Assembly (NCBI GenBank): GCA_964425585.1
Contig: CAYRMG010000018.1
Coordinates: 1-23,466, forward strand
Origin: Aquifex sp964425585
GTDB lineage: Bacteria; Aquificota; Aquificia; Aquificales; Aquificaceae
Direction of reading: 5' to 3'
DNA length: 23,466 nucleotides
Part shown: piece by piece, positions 1-5,917 of the stretch
Layout: each line of letters opens with the position of its first letter
Position numbering within the stretch: the stretch's first letter is position 1
Program-made: the position numbers and the translations under genes
Notes under the pieces: model-generated
What the model saw: the letters and a program-made list of their open reading frames with translations, nothing else
What the model was told of the DNA's origin: nothing
The model's database searches: none

Positions 1-56
1 AGGAGACTCACAGGATGGCACAGGCTAATATGGTTTTCTCCCACTTCAGGTGGTAA
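1..56 (+). CDS. possible 3' end of an upstream gene (partial)
   Basis: An open + strand frame enters from the window edge (first full codon at base 3) and ends with TAA at 54-56. It gives an 18-residue C-terminus ending HFRW, with codons typical of this genome (AGG for Arg, CTT-poor). It sits 47 bases before tmRNA, which leaves room for a promoter, so it would fit as the end of a + strand gene. The family cannot be named from so few residues. The opposite strand is also open here, so the assignment is weak. Confidence 0.25.
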   Translation, partial: ETHRMAQANMVFSHFRW

Positions 57-60
57 CCTC

Positions 61-94
61 TTGCAAATTTCTTTCAATTGATATAAATTAAATA
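61..94 (+). promoter_or_regulatory. possible tmRNA promoter
   Basis: The AT-rich stretch between the preceding stop and tmRNA holds TTGCAA (61-66) and TATAAA (82-87) with 15 bases between them. A second -10-like hexamer, TAAATA (89-94), lies closer to the mature 5' end at 104. If the first pair is used, the transcript would start about 10 bases upstream of the mature RNA and need 5' trimming, which is normal for tmRNA. This is a visual match only. Confidence 0.35.
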
Positions 95-103
95 CTTGCA
101 CAA

Positions 104-449
104 GGGGGCGAAGGGATTCGACGGGGACGGGCGGTCCCCGAGGAGCAGGCCGGGTGGCTCCCGTAACAGCCGCCGAAACACTTCCCGAAGCTGAACTCGC
201 TCTCGCTGCCTAATTAAGAGGCAGCGCGTCCCCGGAAGGTTTGCGGGTGGCCTTCCGGAGGGCGTCAGAGACACCCGCTCGGGCTACCCGGTTGCACGGG
301 GCCGGGTGGCCGACAACTCTCCCGTGCTACCTTCGGGGAGCTTGCCCGTGGGCGACCCGAAGGGAAATCCTAAACACGGGCTAAGCCTGTAGAGCCTCGG
401 ATGTGGCCGCCGTCCTCGGACGCGGGTTCGATTCCCGCCGCCTCCACCA
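104..449 (+). ncRNA. ssrA: tmRNA (transfer-messenger RNA)
   Basis: Transfer-messenger RNA (346 nt) rescues ribosomes stalled on broken mRNAs and adds a degradation tag. The first seven bases GGGGGCG (104-110) pair with CGCCTCC before the encoded ACCA 3' end (446-449), forming the tRNA-like acceptor stem. The T arm, GCGGG with TTCGATT loop and CCCGC, lies just before it. A short tag reading frame (181-213) ends in TAA inside a GC-rich helix (CTGCC...GGCAG). GC-rich blocks that follow are consistent with the pseudoknot region. The sequence is nearly the same as the Aquifex aeolicus tmRNA as I remember it. CCA is encoded. The 3' 80 bases are also covered on the other strand by the reading frame of the glycosylase gene at 370-1104. 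In Aquifex, 5' processing would rely on the protein-only RNase P rather than the RNA enzyme. Confidence 0.96.
181..213 (+). other. tmRNA tag reading frame
   Basis: Reading back from the TAA at 211-213, the frame gives a tag ending PEAELALAA, the same tail I recall for Aquifex aeolicus (APEAELALAA). The codon aligned with the Aquifex resume codon GCT is CTT (181-183), so the first encoded residue would be Leu rather than Ala. The upstream determinant GAAACA looks intact. An earlier in-frame GCC at 172-174 could be the resume codon instead, giving a tag three residues longer. The alignment to Aquifex is from memory. Confidence 0.7.
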
Positions 450-1104
450 AATAAAAGAAGCAATAGTTTCTTAAAATACAAGCTTCACATACGGGTTTTT
501 TCCTGCATACTTCTTTACAATGAACATCTATAAGTGCGTGAAACTCTTTATAGATTTCAAGGTTTCTGGGAAGATTTTCCTCAAATAATTTCTTAATTTC
601 TTCGTAAGAGCCGTTAATGTTGAAAAATCTCTTTAAAAGTCTTTTTGTATATGCGTCAACAACAAATGTTAACTTTTCTACTGCATAAAGAAGTATGGCA
701 TCCGCTGTTTCTTTACCTATACCTTTTACCTTAATAAGATCGTCTCTTGAAATATTTGAGAGTTTATCTATATCCGTGAATCTTTCTACAAAATTTTTAA
801 GATATTCCGCTTTTCTTTTGTAAAATCCTGCAGGCTTTATTAGAATTTCCAGTTTTTCTTTCTCAATATCCCTGATTGCTTTAAAGGACAATGCTTTAGC
901 CCTTTTTAAATTCTCCAGTGCCTTTTCAACATTTTTCCATGAGGTATTCTGGGTAAGGATTGCACCTATTACTATCTCTTCCCTGTAATCTGTCCCGTGT
1001 TTCTTGTGGTATTCGTAATCAACCGGCCACCAGTTCTGTTTTCCGTATTCTTTTAAAAGCTTGTGGTAAAGACTTAAGAGACTTACCTTATCACCTCCAG
1101 ACAT
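370..1104 (-). CDS. HhH-GPD DNA glycosylase, endonuclease III/MagIII-like
   Basis: A base-excision repair glycosylase of the endonuclease III superfamily. The N-terminal half has the GAILTQNTSWKNVEKA helix (residues about 47-62) shared with Nth and MagIII. The helix-hairpin-helix KGIGKETADAIL spans 127-138, and the catalytic Asp is D150 in VVDAYTKR. Four Cys (C200, C206, C209, C215; C-x5-C-x2-C-x5-C) should bind a [4Fe-4S] cluster. The Lys that makes E. coli Nth a lyase (K120 in GRKTA) is Glu132 here, so it is probably a monofunctional glycosylase, as in MagIII. It is the last gene of the atpB operon, and its ATG overlaps the end of cas6 by 22 bases. From about residue 219 the frame runs antisense through the 3' 80 bases of tmRNA (the VEAAGIEPASE type of tail), ending at TAG 370-372. 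No earlier in-frame stop exists. The fold is sure; the substrate is not. Confidence 0.88.
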   Translation of the reverse strand: MSGGDKVSLLSLYHKLLKEYGKQNWWPVDYEYHKKHGTDYREEIVIGAILTQNTSWKNVEKALENLKRAKALSFKAIRDIEKEKLEILIKPAGFYKRKAEYLKNFVERFTDIDKLSNISRDDLIKVKGIGKETADAILLYAVEKLTFVVDAYTKRLLKRFFNINGSYEEIKKLFEENLPRNLEIYKEFHALIDVHCKEVCRKKPVCEACILRNYCFFYLVEAAGIEPASEDGGHIRGSTGLARV

Positions 1105-1820
1105 CCGAAGCCCTGATGTCTTCTAAAACCGAGACCGTATCTGTATATCTCGTTTAAGACAAACGGGTCTCCCTCAAGCGTAAAACTTCCCTGATAAGCA
1201 ACTATCTTTATAACCTTTTCTCCTTCGTTATTTCCCACTATATGCTTTACAACAGCCTTTTTTCCTATTTCATTCTTAAAAGAAAGTTCGGGCAATCCGT
1301 TAAATATATGTTTTAACGAGAACCTTAGCTCCTTTGTAAATAGGGCGTTATCAAAAACAATAAAGGAGTCGCCGTCGGATTTAAGCTCTTCGGGAAGAAC
1401 GGGATGTTTATCTTTTGTTACGACAACTATGGGCGAAAGGGTTCTGAATCTACATTTTCCGTCCGATAAAGGTTCTTCCTCTATGAGCTGAGTTCTGATT
1501 ATTCTCATTGAGCCGTTTATGTATTTTCCCGAAAACTCCTTTCGTTTCTTGAGACCGTTGTAGAACCTTACAAAGAAATCCGGACTTCCCGAAGAAACGG
1601 TAAGTATGGCTTTACCGTTGTTATAGAGCTTTTCACCGTTTACTTTTATATCTCCGAAAAAAACACAGAAGGTAAAAGGCTTGAATGCCCCTTTTTTGAA
1701 TATCTTTACGCAGTAGTCCGCATCCTCCTCTTCAATAACGCTCTTTATGAAAGAGAGAAAAGAACGCCTGTAAAATATAGATACCTCCTTGGGAACTTCT
1801 AAAAACACCTTTACTCGCAT
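1083..1820 (-). CDS. cas6: Cas6-family CRISPR RNA endoribonuclease, stand-alone
   Basis: A Cas6-family protein (245 aa); Cas6 enzymes bind and cut the repeat hairpins of CRISPR precursor RNA. The C-terminus has the glycine-rich loop GLGFRRHQGFGCLEV (229-243), preceded by GDPFVLNEIYRYG, the classic Cas6 signature. The N-terminal RRM-like half has KPFTF (47-51) followed by FFGD, also typical. The catalytic His usually found a few residues before KPFTF is missing (KIFKKGAF instead), and there is no His in the first 130 or so residues. Some Cas6 proteins work without it, so activity cannot be judged. The ATG comes two bases after the yidC stop, with GGAAGGGG upstream, so it is translationally coupled to yidC. 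No cas gene or repeat array lies in the window. It may serve arrays elsewhere, or have been taken up for another RNA job. Confidence 0.85.
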   Translation of the reverse strand: MRVKVFLEVPKEVSIFYRRSFLSFIKSVIEEEDADYCVKIFKKGAFKPFTFCVFFGDIKVNGEKLYNNGKAILTVSSGSPDFFVRFYNGLKKRKEFSGKYINGSMRIIRTQLIEEEPLSDGKCRFRTLSPIVVVTKDKHPVLPEELKSDGDSFIVFDNALFTKELRFSLKHIFNGLPELSFKNEIGKKAVVKHIVGNNEGEKVIKIVAYQGSFTLEGDPFVLNEIYRYGLGFRRHQGFGCLEVIR

Positions 1821-1822
1821 AC

Positions 1823-3343
1823 TTAGCCCCTTCCCTTCTTTTTATCCTCTGTCTTTCCCTTCAAAAGAACATCCTTTATAAGATAATTTTGCGCAATATT
1901 GAGTATATTGTTCAAGGTCCAGTAAAGGACAAGTCCAGCGGGAAAGTTTATAAACAATAGGGTAAAAGCAACGGCGGTTATATAGCCTACCATGGCCTGC
2001 TTCGGGTCGGGAGAAGGGGTTAACTTTTGCTGTAATATCATGGTAGCTCCCATAAGAATTGGCAAAATGTAATAGGGGTCTTTTTCTGCAAGACTGGGAA
2101 TCCAGAGAAAACTGCTGACCTTCAGGTCAACGGTTATTATCAAAACCTTGTATAGGGCAAAGAATATGGGAATCTGAAGCAAAATTGGAAGGCAACCGGA
2201 CATAGGGTTAAATCCCGTTTCCGCATACAGCTTCATCATCTCCTCTTGCATTTTTACCGGGTCGTCTTTATATTTTTGCTTTATTTTTTCTATCTTGGGT
2301 GCAAGTTCCTGGAGTTTCATCATTGAGACGGTGCTCTTATAACCTAAAGGAAATAGGAATAACCTTACTATGAATGTTAAAACAATTATTGAAAGAACCC
2401 AACTTCCCGTATGTTCATAAATCCAGTAAAGGAACTTAAACAGGGGTTTTACAATAATCTTTAAGCTTCCCCAGTCAAGTATATCCTCAAGTCCCAGCTC
2501 TCTCAGTCTTGCGTAATCCTTAGCACCTATATAGATATCTTTGGGAGAATCGTAAAGAAAAAGTGAGAAAGCGGTGAATCCATCCTTATACTTTACCCTG
2601 TAAACAAGGTGTTTCGTATGTTCTTTTAAACCTTTGAAGAAATACCTACTTTCTTCTCCTCCGAAAAGTATATTTCCCGAGATTTTGTTAACACCTTTTA
2701 GGTCATTTATATCGTATCTTACAACCTCCCCGTTTATTTTAAATACGGGTCCGACGTGGGTATAGAAAGCTTTATCATCCGGAGGGCTTCCTATGAACAC
2801 CCAAAGAGGTTTATTTATTCCCTCAAGTTTTAACTCAATTGCTCCGTTCTTATAAGAAAGGATTTTCTTAAAGTTAAGCTTTTTGTGAATTATCTCAACT
2901 TTATTTTCTCCGATTTTAACCTCATACTTGCCGAAGTTTAACTCTCTATCAAGTTCCGTATCTCCCGTGAAAACTTCAAGGGGAAATATTTTATAACTTC
3001 TTTCTGCTTCGGATATTAAGTTAAAATTATACTTTCTATCTATAAATCTCAGGATTTTTCCGCCCTTTTTTGAAATTTCAAGAGAGTAATTTCCGAGATT
3101 TACACTTATTTTTTCTTTGTATTCCTGCTTTTCCCTGAACGTTCCCAGCATAAGCTGGGGAATATTTACGTTTTTTATTTCTTCTACTTTCTCCTTATTT
3201 TGTTCTTTTTTAATTCCTACGTTTTTCTTCTGCTCAGGCTTAAAATAGTATGTGTAAAAAAGTTCATAGCCTAAGATGAAAGCGAACATTAATACGGTAA
3301 AAATAAGAAATCTTTTCCAGAACTGGGAATCGTTGTCCATCAT
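1823..3343 (-). CDS. yidC: membrane protein insertase YidC
   Basis: Inserts and folds inner-membrane proteins, alone or with SecYEG. The 506-residue protein has a first membrane helix (about 12-32), a large periplasmic domain (about 60-300) as in Gram-negative YidC, then the conserved core. In the core, VLTFIVRLFLFPL carries the groove Arg (R327), a cytoplasmic coiled hairpin spans about 335-375, GCLPILLQIPIFFALYKVL lies at 383-401, and later helices run to about 490. It ends in a short basic tail (KKKGRG). The ATG overlaps the yidD stop as ATGA, and GGAGGAG lies 9 bases upstream. A second ATG follows at once. F0 subunit c, a well known YidC client in E. coli, is encoded three genes upstream in the same operon. 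Confidence 0.97.
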   Translation of the reverse strand: MMDNDSQFWKRFLIFTVLMFAFILGYELFYTYYFKPEQKKNVGIKKEQNKEKVEEIKNVNIPQLMLGTFREKQEYKEKISVNLGNYSLEISKKGGKILRFIDRKYNFNLISEAERSYKIFPLEVFTGDTELDRELNFGKYEVKIGENKVEIIHKKLNFKKILSYKNGAIELKLEGINKPLWVFIGSPPDDKAFYTHVGPVFKINGEVVRYDINDLKGVNKISGNILFGGEESRYFFKGLKEHTKHLVYRVKYKDGFTAFSLFLYDSPKDIYIGAKDYARLRELGLEDILDWGSLKIIVKPLFKFLYWIYEHTGSWVLSIIVLTFIVRLFLFPLGYKSTVSMMKLQELAPKIEKIKQKYKDDPVKMQEEMMKLYAETGFNPMSGCLPILLQIPIFFALYKVLIITVDLKVSSFLWIPSLAEKDPYYILPILMGATMILQQKLTPSPDPKQAMVGYITAVAFTLLFINFPAGLVLYWTLNNILNIAQNYLIKDVLLKGKTEDKKKGRG

Positions 3344-3546
3344 GGATAATCCACTCCTCCTTTAAAAAAGGGATTACATCTCAGTATACGCAATACCGCT
3401 TTAACACTTCCCTTCAAAACTCCGTGTTTTTCAACAGCCATGATTGCATACTCGGAACAGGTGGGATAATATCTGCAAGAAGGAGGATAAAGAGGAGATA
3501 TAAATTTCTGCCAAAATTTAAGAATTAATATAAAAAACCGTTTCAT
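3340..3546 (-). CDS. yidD: membrane protein insertion efficiency factor YidD
   Basis: Small (68 aa) membrane-associated protein that helps YidC-dependent insertion. It has an N-terminal amphipathic/hydrophobic segment (KRFFILILKFWQKFISPL), the family signature PPSCRYYPTCSEYA, HG near the middle, and LRILRCNPFFKGGVDYP at the end. The ATG at 3546 is chosen because family members start just before this helix. An in-frame TTG at 3552 overlaps the rpmH stop and would add two residues. No strong Shine-Dalgarno is present, so translation is probably coupled to rpmH. In most bacteria rnpA lies between rpmH and yidD; here only two bases separate them. Confidence 0.95.
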   Translation of the reverse strand: MKRFFILILKFWQKFISPLYPPSCRYYPTCSEYAIMAVEKHGVLKGSVKAVLRILRCNPFFKGGVDYP

Positions 3547-3548
3547 AC

Positions 3549-3692
3549 TCAAGGTGCAAGTCTTTTTCTTCCTTTTCTCCTTCTCCTTGCTATTATCTTC
3601 CTTCCCGATTTCGTTCTCATTCTTGCAAGGAAACCGCTTTTCCTTTTTTTCTTTTTAATTGATATATGCGGTTTTAATCCTTCCGTTACCAT
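3549..3692 (-). CDS. rpmH: 50S ribosomal protein L34
   Basis: A 47-residue, very basic protein of the large ribosomal subunit. The core RKSGFLARMRTKSGRKIIARRRRKGRKRL is the L34 pattern (usual R.HGF..RM.T..GR.V...RR.KGR..L). A short N-terminal extension (MVTEGLKPHI) comes before it, as I recall for Aquifex. The ATG is set by a strong TAGGAGG seven bases upstream. It lies 40 bases after atpE and directly before yidD, with no rnpA between them. Confidence 0.97.
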   Translation of the reverse strand: MVTEGLKPHISIKKKKRKSGFLARMRTKSGRKIIARRRRKGRKRLAP

Positions 3693-3732
3693 TTTCTTCC
3701 TCCTATAAAATTAAAAGAGAAAAGGGGAGACC

Positions 3733-4032
3733 TTAGACAACGAAAAGGAGTATGAACGCTATGAGCAATCCGTAGAGGGCTATCGTTTCAATAAACGCAA
3801 GACCTATAAACATAAGGGTCTGCAGCCTACCACCCGCATTAGGGTTTCTTGCAACACCTTCCTGCGTTCCCCTAACGGCATGTCCCATACCCACACCGGC
3901 TCCGAGTCCGGCAAGACCTATTGCAAGTCCTGCTCCGAGGTATAAAAGCCCCTTCTCTATTGATGCTTCGCCTTCAGCAGCCATTGCAAGTGCAGGCATC
4001 ATAACGGTTAAGAATGCGAGAAACCTCTTCAT
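3733..4032 (-). CDS. atpE: F0F1 ATP synthase subunit c, with signal peptide
   Basis: Rotor-ring proteolipid of ATP synthase. Residues 1-19 (MKRFLAFLTVMMPALAMAA) look like a signal peptide with an AMA-type cleavage site, and the mature part would be about 80 residues. Helix 1 is glycine-rich (GAGLAIGLAGLGAGVGMG), the polar loop is RNPNAGG, and helix 2 carries the ion-binding Glu82 in FIETIALYG. The position of the Na+ ligand Gln in Na+-type rings holds Met49, which points to H+ coupling. AAGGAGGT lies upstream of the ATG. A signal peptide on subunit c is unusual; I recall that it has been described for Aquifex aeolicus. It lies in an operon with atpB, separated by a Usp-like gene, and with yidC downstream. 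The F1 genes are not here. Confidence 0.97.
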   Translation of the reverse strand: MKRFLAFLTVMMPALAMAAEGEASIEKGLLYLGAGLAIGLAGLGAGVGMGHAVRGTQEGVARNPNAGGRLQTLMFIGLAFIETIALYGLLIAFILLFVV

Positions 4033-4049
4033 CGCTTACCTCCTTCAAG

Positions 4050-4454
4050 TTATTTGATTATAAGCGAAGCTGTATTTAGGTCGTCTATTATCTTACACAA
4101 GTAAGCTGAGGGATAACAAGCCCACATAATTAATTGGTATTCCTTTCCTTCAACGAACTTCTTAACTTCTTCATGAAGGGGGCCAATCTTATAGCTTACG
4201 TTGGGAAGCTTTTCAGAAGTATACTTTTCCCAATTCTCTTTGAGTTTTTTCTCAATTCTCCTTATAGCTTCGTTTTTGATATCGGGAGGAACGGGCATTC
4301 CGAAGGCCGTGCTTCCCCTCTCAAGATGGTAAAGGTCCTCAAGGACAACGAGTATATCCAAATCAGCATTAAGCTTTAGAGAAAATTCAACGGCAAAACG
4401 CAAAGCCCTATCGCAGTCCGAAAAGGTATCCGTAAAAACGAGCAATACCTTCAT
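4050..4454 (-). CDS. Usp-like alpha/beta protein between atpB and atpE
   Basis: A 134-residue soluble protein that starts like the universal stress protein fold: MKVLLVFTDTFSDCDRALRFA, then a second strand LDILVVLED. A mid region predicted helical and charged follows (about 58-80), and a last strand pair with LIMWACYP. The usual ATP-binding glycine motif (G-x2-G-x9-G-S/T) is absent near the C-terminus, so it would be a non-nucleotide Usp type, if Usp at all. It starts one base after the atpB stop (GAGGAG upstream) and ends 17 bases before atpE. It therefore sits inside the F0 gene pair and is presumably made together with it. No function can be assigned; a role in F0 assembly or regulation is only a guess from position. 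Confidence 0.7.
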   Translation of the reverse strand: MKVLLVFTDTFSDCDRALRFAVEFSLKLNADLDILVVLEDLYHLERGSTAFGMPVPPDIKNEAIRRIEKKLKENWEKYTSEKLPNVSYKIGPLHEEVKKFVEGKEYQLIMWACYPSAYLCKIIDDLNTASLIIK

Positions 4455-4455
4455 A

Positions 4456-5106
4456 TTAATGCTCCTCGTGTGCTACAGCTCCGGCAAGGTAAACGACCGA
4501 AAGTATCATAAAGATATAAGTCTGTATAAATATGGCCAAAAACTTTATCGCTATTACGAATATGAGGACTGGCGGAGAAACTACTAAGGTAAAGGGGTTC
4601 TTTATAACCAAACTTGCCAAGGTTATCAGAAGCAAGGCTCCCGCCTTCATGTTTGCGAATAGCCTGAGGGAAAGGGTAATAGGTCTGGCGATGTGGGAAA
4701 TTATCTCTACTATGAAGAAGAAAGGAGCCATCAAAGGAATGGGCCCCATAAAGTGCTTCAGGTATGAAAGCCCGTTTTCCCTAAATCCCTCAAAGTGGTA
4801 ATAAAAGAAAACAAGAAGTGCTATGGCAAGATTTGTATTTATATTAGCCGTAGGAGATTCAAGTCCGGGAACCATACCGAGGATATTTCCGAAGAAGACA
4901 AAAACACCTATAGTCGCTATAAGGGGGACATATTTCAGACCTTTTTCCCCGACGTTTTCCAGAAGCATATTTCTGACAAATCTTATATACCCTTCCAGAA
5001 TAGCCTGATATTTTGTAGGTTTTAGGGATGGTTTTCCACCTTTAAGTATCACGGCAAGAGCTATCGCTATACTTATAAGCCCGTAAACTACGTGGGTATA
5101 CTCCAT
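4456..5106 (-). CDS. atpB: F0F1 ATP synthase subunit a
   Basis: Stator subunit of the proton channel. The 216-residue protein has several membrane helices, with the essential Arg148 in ITLSLRLFANMKAGALLL, the most conserved motif of the family. FFGNILGMVPG (71-81) and the C-terminal IQTYIFMILSVVYLAGAVAHEEH are also typical. It is shorter at the N-terminus than E. coli subunit a, as in many thermophiles. It is the first gene of the long minus-strand operon. GGGGTAAGGA just before the ATG can act as a Shine-Dalgarno, and TATAAT (minus strand, 5144-5139) would start transcription about 25 bases upstream. Confidence 0.97.
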   Translation of the reverse strand: MEYTHVVYGLISIAIALAVILKGGKPSLKPTKYQAILEGYIRFVRNMLLENVGEKGLKYVPLIATIGVFVFFGNILGMVPGLESPTANINTNLAIALLVFFYYHFEGFRENGLSYLKHFMGPIPLMAPFFFIVEIISHIARPITLSLRLFANMKAGALLLITLASLVIKNPFTLVVSPPVLIFVIAIKFLAIFIQTYIFMILSVVYLAGAVAHEEH

Positions 5107-5155
5107 TTCCTTACCCCGTTTGCTTAATGGCTTAGAAGATTATAACATAAAATCC
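5107..5155. promoter_or_regulatory. divergent atpB/hisF promoter region
   Basis: The 49 bases between the two start codons hold an overlapping pair of -10-like hexamers at 5139-5146: TATAAT on the minus strand for the atpB operon and TATAAC on the + strand for hisF. The hisF hexamer ends 9 bases before its ATG, and no Shine-Dalgarno is seen, so hisF mRNA would be leaderless or nearly so. atpB has a leader with a purine-rich ribosome site. The -35 elements are poor (TTGCTT at 5120-5125 for hisF; TTCGCA at 5166-5161, inside hisF, for atpB). Confidence 0.55.
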
Positions 5156-5917
5156 ATGCTTGCGAAGAGAATAATTCCCTGTCTTGACGTTGATAAAGGT
5201 AGGGTCGTAAAAGGTGTAAAATTCCTGAACCTCAGGGATGCGGGAGACCCGGTGGAGGTTGCAAAAAGGTATGAGGAGGAAGGAGCCGATGAGCTTGTTT
5301 TTCTGGATATAACCGCTTCCGCAGAGGATAGAAACATAATGCTTGAAGTTGTAAAGAGGGTAGCGGAGGAGGTTTTTATGCCCTTTACCGTAGGAGGAGG
5401 CATAAGGAATCTTGAAGATATGAGAAAGCTCCTTGAGTCAGGAGCGGATAAGGTATCTATAAATACAGCTGCCGTTAAGAATCCTCAGCTCATATACGAA
5501 GGTGCAAAGAGGTTCGGTTCCCAATGCATAGTTGTGGCAATAGACGCTAAAAGGAAGGGAAACTCGTGGGAGGTATACATACACGGGGGTAGAACCCCGA
5601 CGGGTCTTGACGCAGTTGAGTGGGCGAGAAAAGTTGAAAGTCTCGGAGCGGGAGAAATCCTTCTCACATCCATGGACAAGGATGGAACAAAGGAAGGATA
5701 CGATATAGAGCTAAACAAAGCAATATCAGAAGCGGTTAACATTCCCGTAATAGCATCGGGTGGTGCGGGAAGGGAAGAACACTTTTACGAAGTTTTCAAA
5801 AATACTAAGGTTGAGGCGGCACTTGCAGCCTCCGTTTTCCACTTCAGAGAGATATCCATTCCGAAGCTCAAGGATTATCTTGCAAAAAAGGGTATTGTTG
5901 TCCGACCTGTTTCCTAA
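5156..5917 (+). CDS. hisF: imidazole glycerol phosphate synthase cyclase subunit
   Basis: Makes imidazole glycerol phosphate and AICAR from PRFAR, using ammonia from HisH, in His synthesis. It is a (beta/alpha)8 barrel of 253 residues. MLAKRIIPCLDVDKGRVVKG opens the protein with catalytic Asp11, and VVAIDAKR carries Asp130. The phosphate-binding loops FTVGGGIR (78-84) and VIASGGAG are present. The start is ATG 5156, which matches the family. A TTG 36 bases upstream would add residues not seen in HisF. It is a single gene here, with no other his gene nearby. Its last 50 bases overlap, tail to tail, the end of the L,D-transpeptidase gene. Confidence 0.97.
   Translation: MLAKRIIPCLDVDKGRVVKGVKFLNLRDAGDPVEVAKRYEEEGADELVFLDITASAEDRNIMLEVVKRVAEEVFMPFTVGGGIRNLEDMRKLLESGADKVSINTAAVKNPQLIYEGAKRFGSQCIVVAIDAKRKGNSWEVYIHGGRTPTGLDAVEWARKVESLGAGEILLTSMDKDGTKEGYDIELNKAISEAVNIPVIASGGAGREEHFYEVFKNTKVEAALAASVFHFREISIPKLKDYLAKKGIVVRPVS

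Noticed and set aside
451..480. Intrinsic terminator just after tmRNA
   Set aside because: Only a weak AT-rich pairing (AGAA with TTCT) is present, and the bases are coding for the glycosylase.
74..481. Two short minus-strand open frames across tmRNA (74-274 and 284-481)
   Set aside because: They are the complement of a structured RNA with no ribosome site or family likeness.
1083..1820. A CRISPR array or other cas genes next to cas6
   Set aside because: Both flanks are coding (yidC and the glycosylase), and no spaced direct repeats were seen by eye anywhere in the window.
3549..3732. A shortened or frameshifted rnpA between atpE and yidD
   Set aside because: All of 3549-3692 is accounted for by L34, and the other 40 bases are leader with a ribosome site. 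No RnpA motif is seen.
5120..5155. Longer HisF starting at TTG 5120
   Set aside because: The extra 12 residues do not fit the family, and the region carries the divergent promoter hexamers.
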